From an uncultured Prevotella sp. (lineage in GTDB: Bacteria; Bacteroidota; Bacteroidia; Bacteroidales; Bacteroidaceae), in contig URUK01000006.1 in the NCBI GenBank assembly GCA_900551055.1, forward strand, positions 1 through 64,000: a stretch of 64,000 nucleotides of DNA. The letters run 5' to 3'. Positions 36,329-44,188 of this stretch are shown in pieces. The notes beneath the pieces are model-generated. The model was given only the letters and a program-made list of their open reading frames with translations. It was not told where the DNA came from and made no database searches. The translations under genes were made by a program, and so were the position numbers. The stretch's first letter is position 1; every line of letters starts with the position of its first letter.

Positions 36329-37453
36329 TCAGTCGTTAAGCAGCATTGGCATTATGAGCATCAATATATCTTCATTTTCCGGCTGCTGTGTTGGAAGTAT
36401 CAGGCATGGACGGCTTGGGTCTGCAAGCTGAAGCTCCACCTCTTCGCTGTCCAAGTTCCCAAGTATTTCCATGAGTGAAGTACCCTTGAAACCGATGTCC
36501 ATAGGAATGCCTGCATAGTCGCATACGATTTCTTCTTTGGCGCTTGTGTAGAAATCGATGTCTTCTGACGATATGACGGCTTTGCCCGGTTCTATGTGGA
36601 GGCGTACTTGTTGACTGCTGTCGCTCGCAAACGGTAATACGCGCCGTATGACTCCGATAAGCACCATGCGGTCTATTGTCATGCGATTGGGGTTGTCTTG
36701 CGGTATTACGGAGTTGTAGTTCGGATACCGGCCTTCAATCAGTCTGCATAATAATGTTCCTCCGGGGAAATTTATTGAGGCATTCCGCTCGTCAAAACGT
36801 ATCAGCACTTCGTCGTCATTTTTCTGTAATACACTTTTCAGAAGTGTAGCAGGCTTCTTAGGCATGATGAACGACATCGGCGTTTCCTGCTTTATTGTTT
36901 TGTTCCGTGTGCGTACAAGTTTGTGCCCGTCGCTGGCAACAATAGCCAAAGCTTCTGCTGTCAAGTCGAAATATATGCCGTTCATTACAGGGCGTAACTC
37001 TTCGTTTGCAGTTGCGAACACAGAACGTGAGATGTCATTTGCCAGTGTTTTGGAGTCAATGACGATTGATGCCGCGTTGTCGTTCAGCAGCTGCAGGCGT
37101 GGAAACTCGTTGCCGCTTTGTCCTGTGAAGTTGTAGATGCCGTTCATATAGACAACTTTTATTGCATATGATGACATGTCTACGTCCAACGTTAACGGTT
37201 GTTCCGGCAATTCTTTCACTGCATCGAGTATGGTGCGGTTGTTGACTGCGAATGTTCCTTTGCCATCGACATCGTCCAACTGCAGTTGCGTAGTCATGAC
37301 ATTCTCACTGTCTGATGCGGTTATCGTCAGGGTGTTTTCATTGACATCAAACAGATAGCAGTCCAATATTGGCATTGAATTTTTACTGTTGAAAACCTTT
37401 GACAGAGCCGACAGGCGGCTCGCCAAGGATGTGCTTGATACGGTCAGTCTCAT
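36329..37453 (-). CDS. dnaN: DNA polymerase III beta subunit (sliding clamp)
   Basis: The ring-shaped clamp that tethers DNA polymerase. 374 residues in three similar domains; recognised by MRLTVSSTSLASRLSALSKV, the ITASDSENVMTTQL strand, LRPVMNGIYFDL (domain II start), IVASDGHKLVRTR, EGRYPNYNSVIPQ and the C-terminal ILPTQQPENEDILMLIMPML. It is the first gene of the minus-strand run. A -7 box (TATTTTTG, 37606-37599) lies about 145 bp upstream, so the leader is long. DUF3127 is transcribed divergently from the same gap. The 36198-36328 gap after the gene has two ACGGTTTA/ACCGTAAAAC words but no clear terminator. Confidence 0.97.
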   Translation of the reverse strand: MRLTVSSTSLASRLSALSKVFNSKNSMPILDCYLFDVNENTLTITASDSENVMTTQLQLDDVDGKGTFAVNNRTILDAVKELPEQPLTLDVDMSSYAIKVVYMNGIYNFTGQSGNEFPRLQLLNDNAASIVIDSKTLANDISRSVFATANEELRPVMNGIYFDLTAEALAIVASDGHKLVRTRNKTIKQETPMSFIMPKKPATLLKSVLQKNDDEVLIRFDERNASINFPGGTLLCRLIEGRYPNYNSVIPQDNPNRMTIDRMVLIGVIRRVLPFASDSSQQVRLHIEPGKAVISSEDIDFYTSAKEEIVCDYAGIPMDIGFKGTSLMEILGNLDSEEVELQLADPSRPCLILPTQQPENEDILMLIMPMLLND

Positions 37454-37598
37454 TATGTTGATGTTTATTTTAATTAGGTTTCTATATTAATCTGGTTGTT
37501 TTTCGGGCTTTTATTCATGCCTGTTTACTTGAAACGGCTTGTTTCTTGTATTCCGGTTTTCATCCGTTGCCCTTTATTGTCCGCTTCTTAATTGGACA

Positions 37599-37606
37599 CA
37601 AAAATA
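37599..37606 (-). promoter_or_regulatory. dnaN -7 promoter element
   Basis: TATTTTTG on the minus strand, exact TAnnTTTG, with the start codon about 145 bp downstream. Confidence 0.55.
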
Positions 37607-37712
37607 CGAAAAAGCGTGCGGCGAAACAAAAAAAATGTGCAAAAATTTCTTTATTCGCGAGTATTTTACTAATTTCGCAATCAAAAAAAATAATCAACAC
37701 TAATGAAGCATT

Positions 37713-38141
37713 ATGGAAATAGAAGGTAAAATCATAGCAGTTGTCCCGGCAAGGGAGGGAGTATCACCAAGAACCGGCAATTCGTGGAAGTCTCAGGATT
37801 TTGTTATTGAGACACATGACCAATATCCACGCCGTTGCTGTTTCAACGTATTTGGAGCCGATAAGATACAGTTGTTTAACATACAGACTGGTGATGAGTT
37901 ACGTGTCAGTTTTGATATTGACGCCCATGAGTATCAAGGCCGTTGGTTCAATCAGATACGTGCATGGAAGGTAGAACGTATAGACCCTAATGCTGCACAG
38001 CCTGCGGTTCAGCCGGCACCTTTTGAACAGCCTGCCCCTGTTATGCCTGTACAGGGTGAAGCTTCACCGGCTTCTGCGCCAGAAGCAACACCATTTCCCC
38101 CACAACAAGAAGGTGGAAGTGAGGACGACTTGCCGTTCTAA
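37713..38141 (+). CDS. DUF3127 protein with SSB-like C-terminal tip
   Basis: A 142-residue cytoplasmic protein. Residues 1-85 (MEIEGKIIAVVPAREGVSPR, KSQDFVIETHDQYPRRCCFN, LFNIQTGDELRVSFDIDAHE, GRWFNQIRAWKVERI) form the DUF3127 domain, which looks like an OB-fold by its strand pattern. A flexible Pro/Gln/Ala-rich linker follows and ends in EDDLPF, an acidic tip like that of single-stranded-DNA-binding proteins (DDDIPF in E. coli). This supports, but does not prove, an SSB-like role. Transcribed divergently from dnaN and followed by a strong terminator. Confidence 0.85.
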   Translation: MEIEGKIIAVVPAREGVSPRTGNSWKSQDFVIETHDQYPRRCCFNVFGADKIQLFNIQTGDELRVSFDIDAHEYQGRWFNQIRAWKVERIDPNAAQPAVQPAPFEQPAPVMPVQGEASPASAPEATPFPPQQEGGSEDDLPF

Positions 38142-38182
38142 CCAACTTGAAAGCAGTTTGTAATACCATACGTATTCGAAAG

Positions 38183-38213
38183 AAACGGGATGTTTCAAAG
38201 AAGCATCCCGTTT
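38183..38213 (+). terminator. DUF3127 terminator
   Basis: AAACGGGATGTTTC (38183-38196) pairs with GAAGCATCCCGTTT (38200-38213), one G-U pair, followed by a T-run; 42 bp past the stop. Confidence 0.85.
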
Positions 38214-38330
38214 TTTATTTGTCGTTTGTAAGCGTTATGTGTGGAATTTTATTTTGGCAAAAATAAATTGCTCTTACTTCATCCGAAATCTGTTGGGCAA
38301 GTTATTATGGTATGATTGAATAATGGCCGA

Positions 38331-38420
38331 TTTGCAAAAGGCCGTGTTTTACTGTATGAAACATGGCTTTTTGTCTTACAAAACATGGCTTTTTGTAGCG
38401 TAAAAGGTCATGTTTCGCAT
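38331..38420. repeat. intergenic GTAAAA/GGCC-type repeat
   Basis: Four linked blocks: TGCAAAAGGCCGTGTTTTAC, GAAACATGGCTTTTTG, AAAACATGGCTTTTTG and GTAAAAGGTCATGTTTCGCA. Two of them share ACATGGCTTTTTG exactly. The rest of 38214-38650 has no gene I can support; a 67-codon frame at 38461-38664 runs into the promoter of the next gene. Confidence 0.7.
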
Positions 38421-38650
38421 TTTGTTTTCCGATTCGTAAATACAATATCTGTGATTTCAGATGGATGAGAAGGACAATAGTGCTGGTGTTGTGTGTCTAT
38501 TTTGGGCAGAGGAACTATACACTTCCGGTTTGATGAAATGTTGCTATAAACCAGTGCTTGCGCAGCACACGGTTTATGTCGCTAAGCCCGTTCTGATGTT
38601 GAAAAGTATGTTTTTTGTTTGTTTTTACATTTGTTTGTCCGTAAAATCGT

Positions 38651-38658
38651 TAATTTTG
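38651..38658 (+). promoter_or_regulatory. -7 promoter element of the alpha/beta hydrolase gene
   Basis: TAATTTTG followed by CA, exact TAnnTTTG, 13 bp before the first of three possible start codons, with TTTGTTTG about 20 bp upstream. Confidence 0.65.
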
Positions 38659-38671
38659 CACTAAAACAGAT

Positions 38672-39841
38672 ATGATGATGTCATTATTGAAAGTCAAACG
38701 TAGTATTTTATTCATTTCGGTTTTATTTACCTTCACTGTTGTTTCGGCGCAGAAAAGGGAGCATTACGAGTTTTACAAGGATTTTCCCGTTTATGCAGAC
38801 AAGCTGTTGGCGCAACTGACATATCCCCTCGCATGGGGAAACAGCGATATAAAGGATTTCAGCAAATGGAAGGACGCCGCACGTAAGAAAGTGCTGGAGT
38901 GTATGATGACTCCGCCCCCGGCACCGAAGAGCTATGACATGACGGTGATGGGAGAGGAGCGGCGTGATGGATACACGGCGCGCAAGATAGAGTTCAACCT
39001 TTCCGATTTTTACCGTGTAAGGGCGTATGTGCTTGTGCCTGACGGCAAAGGGCCGTTTCCTGCGGTAAACCTGCTGCACGACCACGGGGCGCATCTGTAT
39101 ATAGGAAAGGAGAAGATGATACGTCCGTTTGACGACGACTCGCTTGTCATTGCCGATGCTGACAAGTGGGTGGCCGACCTCTACGAAGGGCAGTTCTTGG
39201 GTGATTATCTTGCACGCCACGGCTATGTTGTCTTTTCAACCGACGCTCCGATGTGGGGCGAGCGTGGTCGCAAAGAGGGCGTAGACAGGAACAAGTATGA
39301 CATAATAGCCGGCAACATGATGATGTACGGGCGTGACCTCAGCGCGTTCATGACGTATGACGACATCGCCTCAACCGACTTTCTTGCCACGCTCCCGGAA
39401 GTAGACCCGTCGCGGATAGCCTGTGCAGGCTGTTCGATGGGAGCTTACCGCGCATGGATGCTGGCGGCCTTGTCTGACAAGATTGCCGCCAGCGCGGCTG
39501 TGTGCTGGATGGTGACGACGGACGTGCAGATGACGTGGAAGTACGGACGGAAGGAAAACGGAGGCTTTGCCAATTGCATACCGGCGCTTCGCCAGTATCT
39601 CGACTATCCCCACATAGCCAGCTTGGCATGTCCGAAGCCTGCTTTGTTTATAAACGGTACGCAGGACAAGCTGTTCAAGGTGCCGGGCGTTGAAAAGGCG
39701 TTCAAGATAATGCATGATGTATGGGACAGCCAGAAAGCGGGGCAAAATCTTGAGACTGAACTGTGGCCTATACCGCATTCATGCGGAGTCAAGGCGCAGC
39801 AGCGTGTGCTGGAGTTTTTTGACAAGCACCTGAAAAAATGA
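38672..39841 (+). CDS. secreted alpha/beta hydrolase (dienelactone-hydrolase/esterase type)
   Basis: A 389-residue exported hydrolase. Three adjacent Met codons (38672, 38675, 38678) are possible starts; the signal peptide ends ...ISVLFTFTVVSAQ. The hydrolase fold has FPAVNLLHDHGAHLYIGKE, GYVVFSTDAPMWGERG, the nucleophile elbow AGCSMGAYRAW (Ser), FINGTQDKLF (Asp) and PIPHSCG (His). It resembles the large Bacteroidota group of secreted esterases acting on acylated sugars or polysaccharides; substrate not known. Its stop codon is followed immediately by a perfect 21-bp AT-rich hairpin, then the FAD dehydrogenase gene. Confidence 0.8.
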   Translation: MMMSLLKVKRSILFISVLFTFTVVSAQKREHYEFYKDFPVYADKLLAQLTYPLAWGNSDIKDFSKWKDAARKKVLECMMTPPPAPKSYDMTVMGEERRDGYTARKIEFNLSDFYRVRAYVLVPDGKGPFPAVNLLHDHGAHLYIGKEKMIRPFDDDSLVIADADKWVADLYEGQFLGDYLARHGYVVFSTDAPMWGERGRKEGVDRNKYDIIAGNMMMYGRDLSAFMTYDDIASTDFLATLPEVDPSRIACAGCSMGAYRAWMLAALSDKIAASAAVCWMVTTDVQMTWKYGRKENGGFANCIPALRQYLDYPHIASLACPKPALFINGTQDKLFKVPGVEKAFKIMHDVWDSQKAGQNLETELWPIPHSCGVKAQQRVLEFFDKHLKK

Positions 39842-39847
39842 ATAATT

Positions 39848-39907
39848 AATAATGAATAATGAAAAATCCGGATGCCTGAAGCGATAGATTTTTCATTATT
39901 CATTATT
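39848..39907. repeat. perfect 21-bp AT-rich hairpin after a stop codon
   Basis: AATAATGAATAATGAAAAAT plus C (39848-39868) pairs perfectly with 39887-39907; loop of 18 nt. It starts six bases past the hydrolase stop codon. Unit AATAATG differs from the TTAAGAG unit of the hairpins near 6815 and 62600, but the position is the same. Confidence 0.85.
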
Positions 39908-39926
39908 TATTTTTAATTGAAAAGAT

Positions 39927-41495
39927 ATGATTTACGAATATCAGTTGCGGCTGCTTCCACAGCAGGCGGCCAATGAGACGACAATAAAGGAATACATCTC
40001 CCGTGACAAGGGGCTTGACGTAAGGACGATAACCCATGTAAGGGTGTTGCGCCGCAGCATCGACGCGCGGCAACGGACGATATATGTGAACCTGAAAGTA
40101 AGGGCGTATGTGAACGAAGAACCTTGTGACGACGAGTATGAACACATTGAATATCATGACGTGTCGTCGGCAAAGTCTGTGGTTGTGGTCGGCTGTGGCC
40201 CTGGCGGACTGTTTGCCGCGCTGCGGCTTATAGAGCTTGGGCTGCGCCCTGTTGTCATAGAACGGGGCAAGGACGTGCGTGAAAGGAAGAAGGATATAGC
40301 TTCAATCACGAAGACGCACAAGGTTGACCCCGAGAGCAATTATTGCTTTGGCGAGGGAGGCGCAGGAGCGTATTCTGACGGAAAATTGTACACTCGCAGC
40401 AAGAAGCGCGGCAATATACGCAAAATACTAAACGTGTTTTGCCAGCACGGAGCTTCCACTTCGATACTTGCCGACGCCCATCCGCATATAGGAACGGACA
40501 AGCTGCCGCGTGTTATCGAAAACATGCGTAATACGATAATAAGTTGTGGCGGTGAGGTTCATTTCCAAACGAAGATGACGGGGCTTTTGCTTGATGCGGA
40601 CGAGACTGTTGTCGGGGTTAAGGCGGAGTGTTTGCAGACGGGTGGGGGAAAAGAATTCCGCGGCCCGGTAATACTCGCGACAGGGCATTCTGCACGCGAT
40701 ATATACCGTTATTTTTATGACAACGGCATAGAGATTGAGGCCAAAGCCTTGGCCGTGGGTGTCCGTCTGGAGCATCCTTCCGAACTGATTGACAGGATAC
40801 AGTATCACAGCAAGTACGGGCGCGGACGCTGGTTGCCGGCAGCAGAGTACAGTTTCGTCACACAGGTTGAAGGGAGAGGCGTGTATTCATTCTGTATGTG
40901 TCCCGGTGGCTTTGTCATTCCTGCCGCAACTGGGCCGGGACAGATAGTTGTAAATGGCATGAGTCCGAGTAATCGCGGTTCAAAGTGGTCGAACAGTGGG
41001 ATGGTAGTCGAGGTGCATCCTGAAGATCTTTACGAATCCGGCGATGCTCTTTGCATGATGCGTTTTCAAGAGGAGTTGGAACGGACGTGCTGGCAACAGG
41101 GCAACATGCGGCAGACAGCTCCGGCACAGCGCATGGTTGACTTTACGCGTTCAAGGCTTAGTTACGATTTGCCAACCAGTTCTTATGCCCCCGGTTTGAT
41201 TTCAAGTCCTCTGCATTTTTGGCTTCCGCCAATCGTGGGAAAACGTCTGCAAACCGCTTTCGGGATTTTCGGCAAGTATAGTCGGGGCTTCCTTACCAAC
41301 GAGGCCGTGCTCATTGCTGCCGAGACGAGGACTTCGTCACCGGTCCGTATTCTGCGTGACGACATGTCATTGCAGCATGTCCGTTTGCATGGCCTTTTCC
41401 CGTGTGGAGAAGGTGCAGGCTACGCCGGCGGCATCGTTTCTGCCGGAATTGACGGTGAACGGTGCGCTGATGCAGTGAAAGAATATATAGGTTGA
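39927..41495 (+). CDS. FAD-dependent dehydrogenase, uncharacterised family
   Basis: A 522-residue flavoprotein of the uncharacterised FAD-dependent dehydrogenase group (COG2509-like). An N-terminal 80-residue region (YEYQLRLLPQQAANETTIKE, VRTITHVRVLRRSIDARQ) precedes the FAD-binding loop VVVVGCGPGGLFAALRLIEL and the E-R motif PVVIERGKD. Other blocks: ESNYCFGEGGAGAYSDGKLY, GPVILATGHSARDIYRYF and the C-terminal second FAD contact GLFPCGEGAGYAGGIVSAGI. No signal peptide. The substrate is unknown. It follows the hydrolase gene by 85 bp including a hairpin; no functional link is evident. Confidence 0.9.
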   Translation: MIYEYQLRLLPQQAANETTIKEYISRDKGLDVRTITHVRVLRRSIDARQRTIYVNLKVRAYVNEEPCDDEYEHIEYHDVSSAKSVVVVGCGPGGLFAALRLIELGLRPVVIERGKDVRERKKDIASITKTHKVDPESNYCFGEGGAGAYSDGKLYTRSKKRGNIRKILNVFCQHGASTSILADAHPHIGTDKLPRVIENMRNTIISCGGEVHFQTKMTGLLLDADETVVGVKAECLQTGGGKEFRGPVILATGHSARDIYRYFYDNGIEIEAKALAVGVRLEHPSELIDRIQYHSKYGRGRWLPAAEYSFVTQVEGRGVYSFCMCPGGFVIPAATGPGQIVVNGMSPSNRGSKWSNSGMVVEVHPEDLYESGDALCMMRFQEELERTCWQQGNMRQTAPAQRMVDFTRSRLSYDLPTSSYAPGLISSPLHFWLPPIVGKRLQTAFGIFGKYSRGFLTNEAVLIAAETRTSSPVRILRDDMSLQHVRLHGLFPCGEGAGYAGGIVSAGIDGERCADAVKEYIG

Positions 41496-41502
41496 TTGTT
41501 TT

Positions 41503-41533
41503 GCGGCAGGTTTGCAAACTGCAAACCTGCCGC
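41503..41533. terminator. bidirectional terminator between convergent genes
   Basis: GCGGCAGGTTTGC (41503-41515) pairs perfectly with GCAAACCTGCCGC (41521-41533), loop of 5. It lies between the FAD dehydrogenase stop and the end of the lipid-kinase-like gene. Confidence 0.85.
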
Positions 41534-41549
41534 TTGTTGATTTTATAAC

Positions 41550-42560
41550 TTATCCTTTTGTTGTCTTGTCGTCAGATGACATAAGTTTTTTGTCTGTCCT
41601 GGCGTTGAAGATATCATTGAAAAATACACTGAATGCGTTTTGCATCGCATTCGGCATTCTTTTCGTTTTGTCGGCAAAAGGGTTTATTATGATTTTTATG
41701 CCTTTGTCTCTTATCGATATGTCCACGTCACTGTCTGTCATTACAGGTTCTCCGTCATAATGAATAAAGCCTGGTTTCTGACGGTGTATTTGTATGTGCT
41801 TGGTTTTGAAAGTCTTTATATTGGAGTTTTTGTCAAGCGTTTTGTTGAACATGTCGATGCTGATTTGCGGAGCATCGAGAATGTCAAAAGGTTCCATGAT
41901 GATGACATCCAGCAAACCGTCACTCATCGATGCCTGCGGAGCTATATAGGCGTTGTTCCCATATTGTGAAGCGTTGGCGCATGATATAAGGAATGCACGA
42001 CACAAGGAAGAACCGCTCTCGTCCTTTATCTCGTAAGTTTCCGGCTTGTATTTCACTCCCTCGCGCAGTATGTTTTCCAGATATGTAACAGGGCCTCGTC
42101 GGCCGGATTCGGCAAACTTCATGCTGATGAAAGCGTCAAACCCCATGCCGCAAGTGCAGAAGAAGGGAATGTCGTTGATGACACCGTAATCTAGGTCATG
42201 TATAGTGAAGGCATTTATTACCTCAACGGCCTTTGCTATATCCATAGGAAGCATCAAATGCCTGGCCAACCCATTTCCGGAGCCACACGGAATGATGCCA
42301 AGCGCCGTTTCTGAATGTGTGAGAGCCTTTGCCACATCATTTACAGTACCGTCACCTCCAACGGCGACAACTGCGTCATATCCATTATCTTTGGCTTTGT
42401 CGGCCAGTTCGCAAGCGTGGCCGACGTATTTTGTCTGCTCGATCTCAAAGTCAAAAAGTCTCGTATCGAGAGTTGTTTCGATAATCTTAGGAATGCCTGT
42501 TTTCTTGGCATTTCCCGAGATGGGATTCATTATGAATAGAATTTTCTTTTTTGCCGCCAT
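41550..42560 (-). CDS. diacylglycerol/sphingoid lipid kinase-like protein
   Basis: A 336-residue protein of the DAGK catalytic family (YegS/BmrU/DgkB and ceramide or sphingosine kinases). ILFIMNPISGN, the nucleotide loop AVVAVGGDGTVNDVAKAL (about residues 64-80), LGIIPCGSGNGLARHLMLP and CGMGFDAFISMKF are the conserved blocks. PGFIHYDGEPVMTDSDVDI near the end is the C-terminal motif. The substrate is a lipid hydroxyl, but which lipid is not readable. It is divergent from spt, the first enzyme of sphingolipid synthesis, so a sphingoid base or ceramide substrate is possible; that is inference from position only. Confidence 0.85.
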   Translation of the reverse strand: MAAKKKILFIMNPISGNAKKTGIPKIIETTLDTRLFDFEIEQTKYVGHACELADKAKDNGYDAVVAVGGDGTVNDVAKALTHSETALGIIPCGSGNGLARHLMLPMDIAKAVEVINAFTIHDLDYGVINDIPFFCTCGMGFDAFISMKFAESGRRGPVTYLENILREGVKYKPETYEIKDESGSSLCRAFLISCANASQYGNNAYIAPQASMSDGLLDVIIMEPFDILDAPQISIDMFNKTLDKNSNIKTFKTKHIQIHRQKPGFIHYDGEPVMTDSDVDISIRDKGIKIIINPFADKTKRMPNAMQNAFSVFFNDIFNARTDKKLMSSDDKTTKG

Positions 42561-42568
42561 ATGTGCTG

Positions 42569-42576
42569 CAAAATTA
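42569..42576 (-). promoter_or_regulatory. -7 promoter element of the lipid-kinase-like gene
   Basis: TAATTTTG on the minus strand, exact TAnnTTTG, only 8 bp upstream of the start codon, implying a nearly leaderless mRNA. Confidence 0.5.
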
Positions 42577-42670
42577 ATAATATTCGATATAAATACATTT
42601 TCAGCAGGACAATATTTTCATTTTTACGACACTTTTCCGCGTTTTTTCTTATGCGTTCACCATTTTTTTG

Positions 42671-42678
42671 TATCTTTG
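42671..42678 (+). promoter_or_regulatory. spt -7 promoter element
   Basis: TATCTTTG followed by CA, exact TAnnTTTG, about 120 bp upstream of the spt start, so the mRNA leader is unusually long. Confidence 0.6.
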
Positions 42679-42798
42679 CAGCCTGATTTAATTAAGGAAG
42701 TTACAGTGTGGCTTGATGTTGTAGGATAAGACAAAAACTTATTCCATCACACGCTGACAAAACCGTTTAATGTAGTAAAACTGCACCTTTATTTAATT

Positions 42799-43986
42799 AT
42801 GGGATTATTACAAGAGAGATACAAAAGTTATCGTGAGCCGCAAAAGTTCATGGATGCAGGTGTTTATCCTTACTTCCGTGAAATTACAGGCAAGCAAGGT
42901 ACAGAAGTGCAAATGGAAGGGCACAAAGTGCTTATGTTTGGTTCGAATGCCTATACAGGACTCACTGGAGACCCACGCGTTGAAGCTGCGGCGAAGGCTG
43001 CGCTTGACAAGTATGGTAGCGGTTGTGCAGGAAGTCGATTCTTGAACGGAACGCTTGACCTTCATGTCAGATTGGAGAAGGAACTTGCCGAGTTTGAGCA
43101 TAAGGATGATGCTTTGTGTTTCTCTACAGGCTTTTCTGTGAATGCCGGAGTTTTAGCTGTAGTCTGCGGACGCGAGGATTATATAATATGTGACGATCGC
43201 GACCATGCAAGTATTGTTGATGGACGCCGTCTTTCATTTGCGACTTGCTTGAAATACAAGCATAACGATATGGAAGACCTTGAGAAGCAGTTGCAGAAGT
43301 GTAGGCCGGAAGCAATTAAATTGATTGTCGTTGACGGCGTTTTCTCAATGGAAGGTGACTTGGCTAATTTGCCGGAGATAATCCGTCTTAAAAAGAAATA
43401 TAATGCGTCAGTGATGGTTGATGAAGCTCACGGACTAGGTGTTTTCGGCAAACAGGGCAGGGGCGTATGCGACCATTTTGGAGTGATTGACGATGTTGAC
43501 CTTATAATGGGCACTTTTTCAAAGAGTCTTGCCAGCATAGGTGGATTTATTGCTGGCGACAAGGATACGATTAATTATTTGCGCCATACATGCCGTACAT
43601 ATATATTTAGCGCTTCGAACACTCCGGCTGCAACAGCTGCAGCAATGGAAGCTTTACACATTATCAAGAATGAGCCTGAAAGAATAGAGAAACTTTGGAA
43701 TGTAACCAAATATGCCTTGAGGCGTTTCAAGGAAGAAGGTTTTGAAATCGGTGATACGGAAAGTCCTATCATTCCATTGTATGTACGTGATGTGAAAAAG
43801 ACATTCTTGGTTACAAAGTTGGCATTTGACGCAGGTGTCTTTATCAATCCGGTTATTCCCCCTGCTTGTGCGCCACAAGATACGCTGGTACGTTTTGCCC
43901 TTATGGCAACTCATACAACAGAACAAGTTGAGCGTGGAGTGCAGGCTTTGAAAAAGATATTTGTAGAACAAGGTATAATCAAATAG
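42799..43986 (+). CDS. spt: serine palmitoyltransferase (alpha-oxoamine synthase)
   Basis: A PLP enzyme condensing serine with a long-chain acyl-CoA to 3-ketosphinganine, the first step of sphingolipid synthesis in Bacteroides and Prevotella. The 395-residue chain starts MGLLQERYKSYREPQKFMDA, a start typical of Bacteroidetes Spt. PLP-site residues: His136 (DRDHASIVDG), Asp208 and His211 (VMVDEAHGLG) and Lys242 (GTFSKSLASIGGF). FGSNAYTGLTGDPRV is the substrate-binding region. The related 2-amino-3-ketobutyrate-CoA ligase and BioF share these motifs; the start and overall text favour Spt. Divergent from a lipid-kinase-like gene and followed by tRNA-Pro. Confidence 0.88.
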   Translation: MGLLQERYKSYREPQKFMDAGVYPYFREITGKQGTEVQMEGHKVLMFGSNAYTGLTGDPRVEAAAKAALDKYGSGCAGSRFLNGTLDLHVRLEKELAEFEHKDDALCFSTGFSVNAGVLAVVCGREDYIICDDRDHASIVDGRRLSFATCLKYKHNDMEDLEKQLQKCRPEAIKLIVVDGVFSMEGDLANLPEIIRLKKKYNASVMVDEAHGLGVFGKQGRGVCDHFGVIDDVDLIMGTFSKSLASIGGFIAGDKDTINYLRHTCRTYIFSASNTPAATAAAMEALHIIKNEPERIEKLWNVTKYALRRFKEEGFEIGDTESPIIPLYVRDVKKTFLVTKLAFDAGVFINPVIPPACAPQDTLVRFALMATHTTEQVERGVQALKKIFVEQGIIK

Positions 43987-44021
43987 TTCTTGAAAAACTT
44001 GCAGGTTTTATAGAAAAAACG

Positions 44022-44029
44022 TACCTTTG
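44022..44029 (+). promoter_or_regulatory. tRNA-Pro -7 promoter element
   Basis: TACCTTTG followed by CA, exact TAnnTTTG, with CTTG about 20 bp upstream; the mature tRNA begins 28 bp downstream. Confidence 0.6.
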
Positions 44030-44057
44030 CATCCGCAAAACGAAGGTACGTTTTTTT

Positions 44058-44131
44058 CGGGGTGTAGCGCAGCCCGGTAGCGCGCCTGGTTTGGGACCAG
44101 GTGGTCGCAGGTTCGAATCCTGTCGCCCCGA
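44058..44131 (+). tRNA. tRNA-Pro (anticodon TGG)
   Basis: A 74-nt cloverleaf. Acceptor CGGGGTG pairs with CGCCCCG (one G-U), with discriminator A. D stem is GCGC/GCGC. The anticodon arm is CCTGG-TTTGGGA-CCAGG, giving anticodon TGG (reads CCA and CCN by wobble). The T arm is GCAGG-TTCGAAT-CCTGT. The terminal CCA is not encoded. The C1-G72 pair plus A73 is the usual bacterial tRNA-Pro identity. It has its own promoter and terminator. Confidence 0.97.
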
Positions 44132-44132
44132 C

Positions 44133-44172
44133 AAAAAAGAGGATTATGTCACAAGACATAATCCTCTTTTTT
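44133..44172. terminator. terminator of tRNA-Pro
   Basis: A perfect 18-bp inverted repeat (44133-44150 and 44155-44172; arm AAAAAAGAGGATTATGTC), loop ACAA, right after the tRNA. It also faces the convergent clostripain gene. Confidence 0.93.
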
Positions 44173-44188
44173 GTACTTTATAAATAAA

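Noticed and set aside
38461..38664. A 67-codon plus-strand frame before the alpha/beta hydrolase
   Set aside because: It ends inside the -7 box of the hydrolase gene and has no recognisable content.
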